From: Mytilus californianus
Lineage: Eukaryota > Mollusca > Bivalvia > Mytilida > Mytilidae
Direction of reading: 5' to 3'
Length of the DNA stretch: 64,000 nt
NCBI RefSeq assembly: GCF_021869535.1
Contig: NW_026262668.1
Location: 72,189,558 to 72,253,557 of the forward strand
Of the stretch, positions 23,604 through 35,020 are shown one piece after another. The translations under genes and the position numbers were made by a program. The first letter of the stretch is position 1. Each line of letters begins with the position of its first letter. The notes beneath the pieces were generated by a model that was given only the letters and a program-made list of their open reading frames with translations, was not told the origin of the DNA and ran no database searches.

Positions 23604-25694
23604 AAAATGCTCCGCAGGGCGCAGCTTGATACGACCGCAGAGGTCGAACCCTGAACAGTTGGGGCAAGTATGGACACAACATTCAAGCTTGATACAGCTT
23701 TGCATTTGGATTGTGATTAAATATTTGACACAGCATAGGTTTCTGACACAGAATGAATGTGGTCTAAGAACTTAAAAATTTTAAATTGGAAATTCACCTA
23801 TTATGGTCCAATATCCAAAATCTAAATACATGGTTAGATTCAGCATATCAAAGAACTCCAAGAATTCAATTTTTGATGAAATCAAACAAAGTTTAATTTT
23901 GGACCCTTTTGACCTCAATGTGGACAAAGTTGATAACGGGCCCAAAAATCAAAAATCTAAATACATGGTTAGATTCAGCATATCAAAGAACCCCTGTATA
24001 TTCAATTTTTGTTGAAATCAAAAAAAGTTTAATTTTGGACCCCAATTTGGACCAACTTGAAAACTGGGCCCATAATCAAAAATCTAAATACATGTTTAGA
24101 TTCAGCATATCAAAGAACCCTAAGAATTCAATTTTTGTTAAAATCAAACTAAGTTTAATTTTGGACCCTTTGGACCTTAACGTAGACCAATTTGAAAACG
24201 GAACCAAAAATTAAGAATCTAAATACACGGTTAGATTCGGCATATCAAAGAACCCCAATAATTCAATTTTTGATGAAATCAAACAAAGTTTAATTTTGGA
24301 CCCTTTGGACCTCAATGTGGACCAATTTAAAAACGGGGCCCAAAATCCAAAAACTCAATACATGGTTAGATTCAGCATATTAAAGAACCCCAAGAATTCA
24401 AGAATAAAACCCCATTGAAATTGGTCAAGAAATAAGCAATTTATACAAAGTATCTTCTTTTGCACAATACTGTACAATTAAATATTTCTTGCTATTGCGC
24501 AATACTGTACAATTGACAATTTCTTGCTATTGCGCAATATTGTGCTATTGGATATTTCTTGCTATTGTGCAATACTGTGCAATTGAAGATTTCTTGCTAT
24601 TGCGCAAAACTGTGCAATTGAAGATTTCTTGCTATTGTGCAATACTGTGCAATTGAAAATTTCTTGCTATTGCACAATACTTATTATATAATAATTTACA
24701 CATCCTGTTTGGTGTGTATCTCCTACCATATCATTATTATTTGCTTTTAAATATAAATCAGAAATAACCAACTTAAAATGGAAAATTTTAAAAGAAAAAA
24801 AAAAGGAAAAAAAGAAAAAAAAGAAAAAAAAAAAAATATCCCCCCCCCAAATATTTTGAACCCCCTTATGATTCATCACCCCCAAACTCAATCCCAGCCT
24901 TCCCTTTGTGGTATGGTACCTTGCAGTACAATTTCAGAGAGATCCATACACTTGAACACAAGTTATTGTCTGGAAACTAGAAAAATGCTTATTTTTGGCC
25001 CCTTTTTGGCCCCTAATTCCTAAACGTTTAGGGCAATTACCCCCAAACTCAAACCCAGCTTTCCCTTTGTGATATGGAACCTTGTAGTACAATTTCAGAA
25101 AGATCCATACACTTACACACAAGTTATTGTCCTGAAACTAGAAAAATGCTTGTTTTTTGCCCCTTTCTGGCCCCTAATTCCTAAAATATTGAGGCAATTA
25201 CCCCCATCATCAATCCAAGCCTTCCCTTTGTGGTATGGTACCTTGCAGTACAATTTCAGAGAGATTCATACACTTGAACACAAGTTATTGTCTGGAAACT
25301 AGAAAAATGCTTATTTTTGGCCCCTTTTTTGGCCCCCAATTCCTAAACGTTTAGGGCAATTACCCCCAAACTCAAACCCAGCTTTCCCTTTGTGATATGG
25401 AACCTTGCAGTACAATTTCAGAGAGATTCATACACTAACACACAAGTTATGTCTGGAAGTTACAAAAATGCTTATTTTTGGCCCCTAATTCCTTTACTGT
25501 TGGTACCATAACCCCCAAAATCAATCCCAACCTTCCTTTTGTGGTATTGAACCTTGTGGTAAAATTTCATAGAGATCCATTCACTTAAACTAAAGTTAGA
25601 GTGCGAAAACCAATGTGTCTTCGGACGACGCCGGACGACGACGCCAACGTCATACCAATATACGACCACAAAAATTTTTTTGCGGTCGTATAAA
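23604..25694 (+). mobile_element. Family F element, complete modular copy
   Basis: 5' block GCAGCTTGATACGACCGCAG; ~115-bp tandem units with TTTTGGACCCTTTGGACCTC (23,800-24,420); ~34-bp units (24,460-24,680); an A/G-rich run; four ~161-bp cores (CTTTCCCTTTGTG at 24,899, 25,060, 25,221, 25,382); GGACGACGCCGGACGACGAC; and the 3' hairpin TATACGACCACA...TGCGGTCGTATA then AAAA. The 5' ATACGACCGC is the exact reverse complement of the 3' GCGGTCGTAT. Confidence 0.75.
24460..24680 (+). repeat. ~34-bp tandem units with ATTGCGCAAT palindrome
   Basis: About six units of CTATTGCGCAATACTGTGCA plus ATTGAAGATTTCTTG. Several keep the perfect palindrome ATTGCGCAAT, which is the C/EBP consensus site. Related units occur at 15,000-15,055 and 33,180-33,220. 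Confidence 0.75.
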
Positions 25695-26289
25695 AAAAAA
25701 GGGGGGATTTTTTTTTTTGGAGGAGGGGGGGGGTCAATTCGCAACAGCATAGTGTATTGCACAAAAGCAAAAAATTGAATATAAATTCAAATCATATAAC
25801 TAATTCTAAGTTCTTTGACTACAGTTATTCTGTGTCAGAAACCTATTATGTGTCAAATATTTAATTACAATACAAATTCAGACCTGTATCAAGCACGAAT
25901 ATTGTGTCCATTTTTGCCCCAACTGTTCAGGGTTTGACCTCTGCGGTCGTATCGGCGAAGCAATTTTTTAAAACATATCAATACAAACATTCTGCTAATA
26001 TGAAAAAAAAAAATTTGGAAACTGTAGTAGTTGAGTGGGTAAAGTACCTATGATACGGAAATTAAAAAAAAATTACCCGTAAAAAAATTTCAATGTTCAA
26101 CTACCTCCCATTCTTTTAATAATTGATCAAAGTAAAAACACAAAAATTCATATGGGGTTCCACGAAACCCTGTGTCTGGCCTACGATTGCTGCTGTCAAT
26201 GTAAAAGTGTAATGTTGACTTAAAAAGAGAGTCAATTTATCAGTAGGCTACAGAATTGAAAAAAAAAATCAAACTTTTTATTTAGATGC

Positions 26290-26835
26290 TATTTCTTGGT
26301 CTTGAAGATAAGCTTCAGTCCAAGTTTCATAACAATCCATGAAGGTTTACAAATTTATCATGCCAAAAAAAAATAATCCCAGGCTGTCTGTAAATGTTTA
26401 CTGTAAAAAACTAAGTCCATCTATCAGAAAAATACTGAAAATGAAAATATTTTTTCATAAGTTTGCTTCAGACATTATCTCTTAATCATAAAAAAGCTTC
26501 TGCCAAAGTTTCATAAAATTCTATGAATATTTGACAAAGTAATTGATGTGTAACAAACTTTAACCCTAGACAAAAAAACTAAGTCCATTGATCAGTAAAA
26601 TACGGAAAAATGAAAATAAATATTTTCAAAATTTTGCTCTGGATACTGTCTTTTGGTCATAAACAAGCTTCTGTCCAAATTTCATAAAATTCCATGAAGG
26701 TTTGATCAAGTTATTGATGTCTAAAAAAAACTTTAACCACAGACTGAACCTAAATGTTGATGCTGCAGCCCAAGACCGAATCTAGGATTGCTATGTCTTG
26801 CTTTTGCGACATAAATGTCACAGGCTCTACAAAAA
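26290..26835 (+). repeat. Tandem-core repeat with TTGCGACAT hairpin
   Basis: Repeated CATAAACAAGCTTCTGTCCA and TTTCATAAAATTCCATGAAG, about 185 bp apart, ending TTTTGCGACATAAATGTCAC. A minus-strand copy starts at 57,903 with the better hairpin TTGCGACAT-TC-ATGTCGCAA. Confidence 0.6.
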
Positions 26836-29144
26836 TCCTGATATTATGCATCTTATTAGTATGTTAAATAGGGATAAAAATGCAAGACAATTCAGAAAAT
26901 GCATGCTATACTGTATCTAATTTATATCAATGTGTCTACCAAATAACCAATAAGTGTGCCATTTACTATAAAAATGAAAATTGAAAAGGTTTGCTAGTGA
27001 CCTAGCGTTCCCCTCCACAAAATTTATATCACATCTTGGTTAACTTGAAAATTCTAGAAGCATTTTTTTTCAAAAAATATATAACTGTATAAAAAGGTTG
27101 TTATAAAATGCATCACATTCAAGCAATATAGAATCACATTCCACATGTTACAAAATTCAGAACCTAATCAGAAGTTGTCTTTAATGATTTCATTTAATGT
27201 TGATGGCAGATTTTTGATAGTCTTTAAAATTTATTTTTTTAGTCTCATTGTCAATGAGCAACTGTATCATTGATATATATATACCACATCTCCTATTTTT
27301 AATAGCTACTAAGAACCATTTTTTTATATAAATTTTCTATACATTTCATGTGTTAGAAAAGTTGTTGGTCTTCTAAACTGCATTGTGCTAATAAACAAAA
27401 TCATCTAATATGAAGGGAAAAGTTAATATTTTCGTTTTCAGTTCAAACACCTTTTAAAAAAGAAAAAATAGAAACTTTTAGCTGATTTAAAAAATCATAA
27501 TGATTAAATGTTTAAGTAAAGACCATAATAATATTTACCTGTAAATCTCAGCAATTAAACTTCAATTGAAATGTCAGCTAGGGATGATTTTTCTATAGCA
27601 TGCAATATACCAAATCAATATACCACTTATCCAATCAAATATACCCTCCCTACAAAACAAAACCATCATACAACATATTAGCACTTAAAGTTGCTTTAGC
27701 AATCAAGATACTAAACAAAAGTAGCCTTGCAGAAAATCAGACATAAAATTCATAATCAATGACAGGGCTTTATTTTGGTTTGTAAAATGTATCCAAAAAT
27801 CAATGGCACAAAGTGATTGCCTCTATTAGTCAATTAATCCTTGAGGTCAATAATAAAGTTAAGGATCTAACCAATTAACAAGATTGTAAAAACTGTTTAT
27901 ATAGGTATTAATTTATTTGTATGCATTATTCACAATTTGATATTAACACCTTTTAAAACATTTGAGGATTAAGGCACACAAAAAAATATAAGTTTCCACC
28001 ATCCCTCTAAAAAAATGATTAAAACAAAAATTTCAATAATTCATACAAAACTATAATCGTCAGTTAGTTCAGTATATTAAGACAAATATATTCATAGTAG
28101 GTAAAAAAAAGAACCACATTTCATCTGAAATCATATTGTTGCACTATATTAAAATAATGAAATATTTGTAGCAATAAAGCTTCATTGAAAAGGCTAATAT
28201 GTAATAAACCCGTGGTTTCTATTTTTACACCCCTCCCTCAACATTAAATTACTCGCTTTCAAAGCACAGAAAAAGTCAGTAATTTTGATTATATTATAGT
28301 ATATCAAATCTTTCAGAAATATCACACTGCAAACTATGGATTAATTCAAAGGAGGCAGAAACATTTAAAAGCAAATGTAGCTATCAATTCAATTGTTTTA
28401 TGAATTTAAAAAAAAGTATTGCTTTGATAATTTGGCCTTTATAAAAGTTGACAATTGCCTATTGGTAATTATTTTGCTAGACTTTAGTTTGTTGCTATGA
28501 ATTTAAATTTTATGCAGATTTCCACCATACATGTATACATCATTGGTCTGTCGTTTCATTATCCATAGTTTTACCAACTGGAAAAATTGACCTTAGGTAT
28601 TCACTTATTCAGAAACTCCCACTCAATAATCATGGTATAGAATAAATATTACCTTTCAATGAAACAATTCATTTGCTGTATTTTGTTACAATACTTTAGA
28701 TTTACAAATTTTCCAATGAAGATTGATTTCTTTTTAGAGTGTGGAGATCGTTTTAATAATTGTAAGCAAAACATTTGGCCGGTAAATCAAATGGTCTCAG
28801 TTTGTAATTAATTTCAGATGATTTCCTTCCAAAGTAACTAAATCAATATGTTCCATGAATAGGAATTAGCTATACTCTGAAAAAATGTCACATAAATACA
28901 TAGTAATGTTAGGATGTTGTATAAAGAGTTTTTGTCCTTATAGAATTTTGTCCGGAGAGCTAACATGTTCAACTCCTGTCTATATGATCTGTCTCACATC
29001 CAATCTTGATTGATATCTTTTACTTTTTATTTCACAGTTGGTTGAGATAAAACATAAATGTAACCAGTATCTGATATACAATATGGTAAAATCAATAATA
29101 ATTCTTATTAAATTTGGTTCTTTGCATCATAAGAAGGTAATTCC
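26836..29144. other. Long fairly unique AT-rich stretch
   Basis: About 2.3 kb with little repeat structure beyond a fragment of the GATGTGGTATG repeat at about 27,236-27,300. No coding exon seen. It lies upstream of DDC and is a candidate for its promoter or enhancers (inference from position only). Confidence 0.35.
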
Positions 29145-29152
29145 ATTTTAGA

Positions 29153-29241
29153 CACAGGCACTTGTCTCAGAAATTTTTTTTCCTATATACGTGTTATATT
29201 AAGGTATATAGGAAATTTTTTTTCTGAGACAAGTGCCTGTG
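29153..29241. mobile_element. 89-bp hairpin MITE with 8-bp target duplication (hAT-like)
   Basis: Terminal inverted repeat CACAGGCACTTGTCTCAG / CTGAGACAAGTGCCTGTG, flanked on both sides by ATTTTAGA (29,145-29,152 and 29,242-29,249). Nearly all of it folds back on itself; the only mismatches are in the A/T run. An 8-bp duplication is typical of hAT transposons. Confidence 0.85.
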
Positions 29242-29870
29242 ATTTTAGACCTTTATATAATTCTTTCATGTCTTTTGGCACCTTTTTCCAATTGTTGAGA
29301 AACATAAAAGTGAAGTCTACGGTTGTATTTAGATGTTACTTAATGATAGTTCTTTTTTTTTATAATTTATATTATTTGTATTTGTAGACAAATGGTAGAA
29401 TGTGGATTCAAGGAATGTGCTGACATTTGGGAATTAATTATTTCATTATTATGATATGTTTTGCAACATTTCATGCTAATTAATATTAATTATTAAAACT
29501 GATTTGGTGTGTCTCTCAATACATACAAGTTTTATTTTGAAGTAGTCAGAAAAATTTTATATTGGAATGAGAGTATCAACGGAGAACATAATTTATTTAC
29601 CTTTAAAACAAGGGCTATATTGTTACATTCTTAAGTTTTTACTTTAAGAAAGGCAATCAGTATTATTTGCAGAGAAAACCAGTGTGAGCGGTGACCATCA
29701 ACTTTCAGTAGGTGATCACAATCATAAGCATACCAACACAGTACAACTTGCAAGTTTTTTGAAAATGACCTCAGCTTGACATTTTGTACCCCCTTTAATA
29801 GTGGTAATGGGCCAAAGTTATTGGTAAGGTACAGGTAAACAAGATCTGTCCCAAGCTGACCAGAAGATTT
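29242..29870. other. Spacer, nothing recognised
   Basis: AT-rich; no feature I can support. Confidence 0.3.
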
Positions 29871-30838
29871 TGGAAGCTCTTGAGAGTAGTTTGGAGAAGG
29901 AGAAAGATGATTCATGCATGGTATAAAGCAGAAGGATGTTTTATTTCAAAGGAAGAGAACTCCAGGAAGGTAAAACAGTTTAGAACCATCTTCCTATGGA
30001 ACATAGAGGGGAAGATCTTCCTGGTAGTTTTATCGAAGAGGACTACAAGATTCCTGCTAAACAATGAATATGCAGACATATTAGTTCAGAAAGGAGGTAT
30101 GCCAGAAGTATCCTAATGTATTGAATATACTAGTGTTTTAACACGTATCTTAAGAGAAGCAAAAGAGAAGAAAAACGACTTAGCAGTACTTTTGCTAGAT
30201 CTTACTATTGCTTATGGATCCATAGATTCCATACCTCATAAACTGGTAGATATGACATTGGAGAGTACCATGTTCCAACCACCATCAGGGCAATGCTGAA
30301 AGAGTACTTCGATCATATTGAGGTAAGATTCACAAAAGGAAATTTCACCTTGGTATGGCAGAGAATAGAAGTAGGAATGTTAACGGGATGTAGTGTCAGT
30401 AGTATTGTTTGCAGCAGCCATGAACCTCATTGTAAAGTCAGTGGAAAAACCCAGTAGAGGACCATTAAAGTCGTCAGTTATAAGGCAATCACCAATAAGA
30501 ACATTTAAGGATGACATGACTGTGACAGCAAAGACAGTAATAGAGGAAAGATGGCATTTAGAGGAGTTGGAAAGAATGATAAGTTGGGCCAGAATGAGAT
30601 TCAAACCGAGGAAATCAAGAAGTTTGGTTGTGAGAAAAGGCAAGGTGAAAGATGAAACTTTTGAGTTAGCCGGGGAAAGATACCAACGGTTGGGGATGAA
30701 CCAGTGATTGGGGAAAAAGTTTGATGCTATACTAGCAAACACTGGAAAGACCAAAGAAATACAAAAGCAGTTGGTAGATTGGCTGTAGAAGATAGACAAA
30801 AGTGGCCTGCAAGTCAGATACAAGCCTTGGATACCATA

Positions 30839-31558
30839 TAGAGGGTTATTTTCGCGGGGCGTTTATTTTCGCTTATTTTGGTGGATATTATATAAAACGA
30901 AAATCGCGAAAATAAATTCCACAAAAATTTATTCATATTTGGGTACTTTCTAATACATGAATAGCTAAAGCGTTTTGTAAAGATCTATTTTTTTTCAGTC
31001 GGCAGGTCAATAACGGTATATGTTAGTTTTAACAACATAAATGCCAAAGGGCATTGTACAGACATGTATTTTATAAAATGACTGTCAGGTGTGTATGACC
31101 TTATTAATTTGTGTCAATTAAAATAAGAGTGTAAGGTACTCTTATCAGGTAATTACCCTTATTAATTAGTGTCGAACTATATAAGAGTTGTAAGAAACTC
31201 TTGCTAATTTATTAACCTAATTAGTAAGTACATCAATTTTGTAACTTATCAACCATAAAATTTACAAGAAGTTTGAATACCTGTAACAAATATCTAAGTC
31301 ACCAGTATTCTATTTATTAACTGTATCAGAATATAATCAATAAATAATGATGTTATTCAGGTAAAAACAAATCATTTTACCATAACAATAGACACTTGTT
31401 TGTCAAGTTTTACAACCTTTTAACTGCAACAATTTCAGTATCCACCAAAATATTTAATTTGGATTTAAGAATCCACCAAAATAAAAACATCCAAAATTTT
31501 TCGTAAACTTTGTTGCCCCATAATCACGAAATTTTACACTCATGAAAATAACCCGCTA
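30839..31558. mobile_element. 720-bp MITE with TA target duplication inside the LINE
   Basis: Ends TAGAGGGTTATTTTC and GAAAATAACCCGCTA are inverted repeats with one mismatch in 15, flanked by TA on both sides. Removing it rejoins the LINE reading ...PWIPY | QHGVLPW. No ORF. TA duplication suggests Tc1/mariner-type mobilisation (inference). Confidence 0.8.
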
Positions 31559-32204
31559 TACAGTACATCAGCATGGTGTCTTGCCATGGATGTTATGGCC
31601 ATTAGTTGTATATGAGTTTCCCAGAGTCCAAAGTTGAGGTTTTATAGAGGAAGATCAGTGCGTGGCTCAGACAATGGCTTGGTGTACATTGTACCAAGGA
31701 GTTTTAGCAGCATTGGCTTGTATAGTACAGGGACTACAATTTCCACTCAGGGCATTGACAGAATAGTTTAAAGTCACAAAAACATGGCAGGTTATGATGT
31801 TGAGGGACAGCAAAGATGCTAAAGTTAGAGGAGCCAAAGTGAAGAAAAGCACAAGAAGAAAGTGGAAAGCAGAGTGAAAGAAGCAGACAAGACTAAGACA
31901 CAGTGTCATTGTTGGTGTCACAGCAGTGGACAGACATGGATTTGGTATGTCAAAAAAACCAAGATGGGATACAGAAGATGAGAAGGGAAACAGAGAGATT
32001 TGGTACAGCAGGAAGTACATCAGATAGAAGAAGAGGTCAGGAATATTAAGGCAGTAGGCATGAAGCAGCAAGGTAATTGGTTGAATTGGCAAGGAGATAG
32101 AAGTAAGCCTTGACCTGGGTAGAGATTTGGAGTATGGAGGGATACCGCTTGAGCTTCCTACTGAGATCAGCATGATCAGTAAATGATGAACTACCAATAT
32201 AAAA

Positions 32205-32305
32205 ATAAGGAGATGTGGTATGATTGCCAATGAGACAACTATCCACCAAAGTTCAAATGAAGTGGATGTAAGCAATATACGGCCTTCAACAATGAGAAAA
32301 ACCCA
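32205..32305 (+). repeat. GATGTGGTATG repeat fragment inside the LINE
   Basis: GGAGATGTGGTATGATTGCC through TACGGCCTTCAACAATGAG interrupts the LINE between its basic segment and the NLYMWGLIEDP segment. Confidence 0.7.
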
Positions 32306-32584
32306 TACAAGTCCATCAAACCTCTATATGTGGGGTTTGATTGAAGATCCAACATGCACCTTATGCAAAGACAAAACCAGCAACTCTACAAGAAGTGTTG
32401 TCATCATGTCCAGTGGCACTGAAAGATGGTAGGTACACATGGAGATATGATAGTGTGCTGAAAACAATAGTATCAAGGTTGGATATCATCAGGAGGAAGA
32501 AGAGAAAGCTCAAGAAGAACATCACTTTTGTAAACTTTGTGAAGACTGGAGAGAGCAAAGACAGCACACAGAAGGACTTGGGAT

Positions 32585-34998
32585 CCTCGCCACCAAATTT
32601 CGTACTTAATCTGTATTATGTAGTAATAAGCATTGTGTATAAGTTTCATAACATTTGGTTGAGGCAAACTAAAGTTAGAAAACAGAAACAAAAAAATTGT
32701 ACTTGATCTTAGTTTTGTGGTAATGAATATTGTGTATAGGTTTCATAATGTTCCGTTGGGGCAAACTTAAGTTACAGAATGGAAACTAAAAATTTTGCAA
32801 TCTTTCGATTTATAAAGGGGCATAACTCAATAATGGTTAAACTGACACTACCCAAATTCAACTTGATCTGTGTTTTATCAGTGGAAGTCAAAATTAAACA
32901 TTGCATTGTATAAAGCATTGATTGTAGTTGATTAAACTATAAAGGACAAAGGAAGATAACTCCAATTTTAATAAACTGCTTCACTGAGCGCAGCTGGATA
33001 CGCCCGCAGAGGTCCAACCCTGAACAGTTGGGGCAAAAATGGACACAATATTCAAGCTTGATACAGGTCTGAATTTGGATTGTAATTAAATATTTGACAT
33101 ATTACAGGTTTCTGAATAAATGTAGTCAAAGAACTTGAAATTGGTTATATGAATTGAATTTATATTCAATTAAAAAATTCTTGCTGTTGTGCAATACACT
33201 GTGCTGTTGTGCAATACTTAGTAAATCTCTTGTCAGACTATAAACAAATAAAGTTCAATTAATTCTCAATGTCATATTAGAAATGTATGAAAATCAAAAG
33301 GGAGCTTACATCAATAGATATAAACAATTCACCAAAGTTTCATGAGAATAGCTGACAGCATTTTTGAGTTATTGTCCGAAAACTGGAAAATCCCCCCTTT
33401 TTTAATGAATAAAACCCCATAACTCAGAAATGTAAAATGTAAAATTTATAAAATTCTAAATGGAGCTTACATCAATAGATATAAACAATTCATCAAAGTT
33501 TCATAAGAACTGCTGAAAGCATTTTTGAGTTTCTGTCTGAAAACTGGAAAATCCCCCTTTTTTTTAATAAAACCCTGTAACTCGGAAACTTAAAATCTAA
33601 AATTTATAAAAATCGAAAGGGAGCTTATGTCAATAGATATAAACAATTCACCACAATTTCTTGCAAGTTGGTGAAAGCATTCTTGAGTTATTGTCTGAAA
33701 ACTGGAAAATCCCCCTTTTTTTAATGAATAAAACCCCATAACTCGGAAACGTAAAATCTAACTTTCTAAAAAACGAAAGGAAGCTCACGTCAATAGATAT
33801 AAACAATTCATCGAAGTTTTATGCAAATTGGTTAAAGCATTTTTGAGTTAATGTCCCACATGTTGACGACGGACGGACAGACGGACAACGGTATACCATA
33901 ATACGTCCCGTAAACGGGCGTATAAAAATTACTTGATATTTAGAAGAAAATAAAAATTTTGCAATTTTTCCAATTATAAAGAAATGAAAGGGGCATAACT
34001 GTAGAACGGTTAAAGTGACCCCACCTAAATTCAGACTTGATCTGTGTTTTGTGGTAATATTAAAGCTTTGTGTATAAGCTTCATAACATTTGGTTGAGGC
34101 AAACTTAATTATAGAACGGAAAATAAATTTTGCAATTTTTCCATTTATAAAGGGGCATAACTCTAGAACGGTATAAAGTGACGCTACCAAAATTCAAACT
34201 TGATCTGTGTTCTGTGGTAATAAGCATTGTGTATAAGCTTCATAACATTTGGTTGAGGCAAACTTAAGTTAGAGAACGGAAACTAAAAATTTTGCCATTT
34301 TTCCATTTATAAAGGGGCATAACTCTAGAACGGTTGAAGTGATGCCATCAAAATTCATACTCGATCTGTGTTTTGTGGTTATAAGCATTGTGTATAAGTT
34401 TCATAACATTTGGTTGAGGCAAACTTAAGTAAGAGAACAGAAACTAAAAATTTTGCCATTTTTCCATTTATAAAGGGGCATAACTCTAGAACGGTTAAAG
34501 TGATGCCATCAAAATTCAAACTCGATCTGTGTTTTGTGGTAATAAGCATTATGTATAAGTTTCATAACATTTAGTTGAGGCAAACTTAAGTTAGAGAACG
34601 GAAACTAAAAATTTTGCCATTTTTCCATTTATAAAGGGGCATAACTCTAGAACGGTTAAAGTGATGCCATCAAAATTCAAACTCGATCTGTGTTTTGTGG
34701 TAATAAGCATTATGTATAAGTTTCATAACATTTAGTTGAGGCAAACTTAAGTTAGAGAACGGAAACTAAAAATTTTGCCATTTTTCCATTTATAAAGGGG
34801 CATAACTCTAGAACGGTTCAAGTGACGCCACCAAAATTCAAACTTGATCTGTGTTCTGTGGTTATAAGCATTGTGTATAGTTTCATAACATTTGGTTGAG
34901 GCAAACTAAAGTTAGAGAACGGAAACCAACTTTTGGACGTACGGACAGACGGACAAGGGTAAAACTTAATGCCCACTCCGCTACGGCGGGGGCATAAA
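32585..34998 (+). repeat. Family C element, interrupted by a family D element
   Basis: Part one 32,585-32,974 and part two 33,927-34,998. Part two has about seven cores, the last ones 161 bp apart (GGGGCATAACTCTAGAACGG at 34,314, 34,475, 34,636, 34,797), then GGACGTACGGACAGACGGAC and hairpin AATGCCCACTCCGC...GCGGGGGCATAAA. The minus copy at 49,795-50,660 shows the same sequence without the interruption. Confidence 0.8.
32975..33926 (+). mobile_element. Chimeric Helentron-like element: family F 5' block with family D cores
   Basis: Starts TAAACTGCTTCACTGAGCGC, then GGATACGCCCGCAGAGG and TGAACAGTTGGGGC as in family F, but the body is family D (four cores, ~160 bp) and the 3' hairpin is ATACGTCCCGTAAACGGGCGTAT. 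The 5' ATACGCCCG matches the complement of this hairpin rather than the family F hairpin. Confidence 0.8.
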
Positions 34999-35020
34999 CA
35001 TATATATATATATATAAAAC
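34998..35020. repeat. (AT)n microsatellite
   Basis: CATATATATATATATATA directly after the 3' end of the family C element, where such elements often carry a simple repeat. Confidence 0.85.

Larger units (their letters stand above)
22831..25968 (-). mobile_element. Family F element (minus), split by a plus-strand copy of itself
   Basis: The 3' end (complement of TTTTTATGCGACCGCAAAAA) is at 22,831 and the 5' block (complement of CTCTGCGGTCGTATCGGCGA) near 25,968. The middle, 23,604-25,694, is an opposite-strand copy. A 39-bp sequence starting GTCAATTCGCAACAGCATAG is present on both sides (23,564-23,602 and 25,733-25,771). Confidence 0.6.
29875..32600 (+). pseudogene. Decayed non-LTR retrotransposon (LINE) reverse transcriptase
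   Basis: Plus-strand pieces in different frames read in the normal RT order: RRRKMIHAWYKAEGCFISKE and FRTIFLWNIEGKIFLVVLSK near 29,890-30,030; EAKEKKNDLAVLLLDLTIAY (A-box region) near 30,158; EYFDHIEVRFTKGNFTLVWQ near 30,300; AAAMNLIVKS and FKDDMTVTAKTVIEERW (the catalytic DD position) at 30,410-30,550; then a thumb-like part (WARMRFKPRKSRSLVVRKGK). After a 720-bp insertion it resumes with QHGVLPWMLWPLVVYEFP near 31,570. The tail, near 32,320, is NLYMWGLIEDPTCTLCKD, a CxxC zinc-knuckle-like end. Several frameshifts and stops, so not functional. Clade not assigned. Confidence 0.8.

Noticed and set aside
23803-24214. Plus-strand ORFs with SKYMVRFSISKN repeats
   Set aside because: Products of the ~115-bp tandem units of a family F element; not conserved as protein.
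30380-30823. 147-codon minus-strand ORF
   Set aside because: Antisense shadow of the LINE RT on the plus strand.
31667-32275. 202-codon minus-strand ORF
   Set aside because: It is the opposite strand of the LINE remnant; plus-strand frames show the RT-related peptides.
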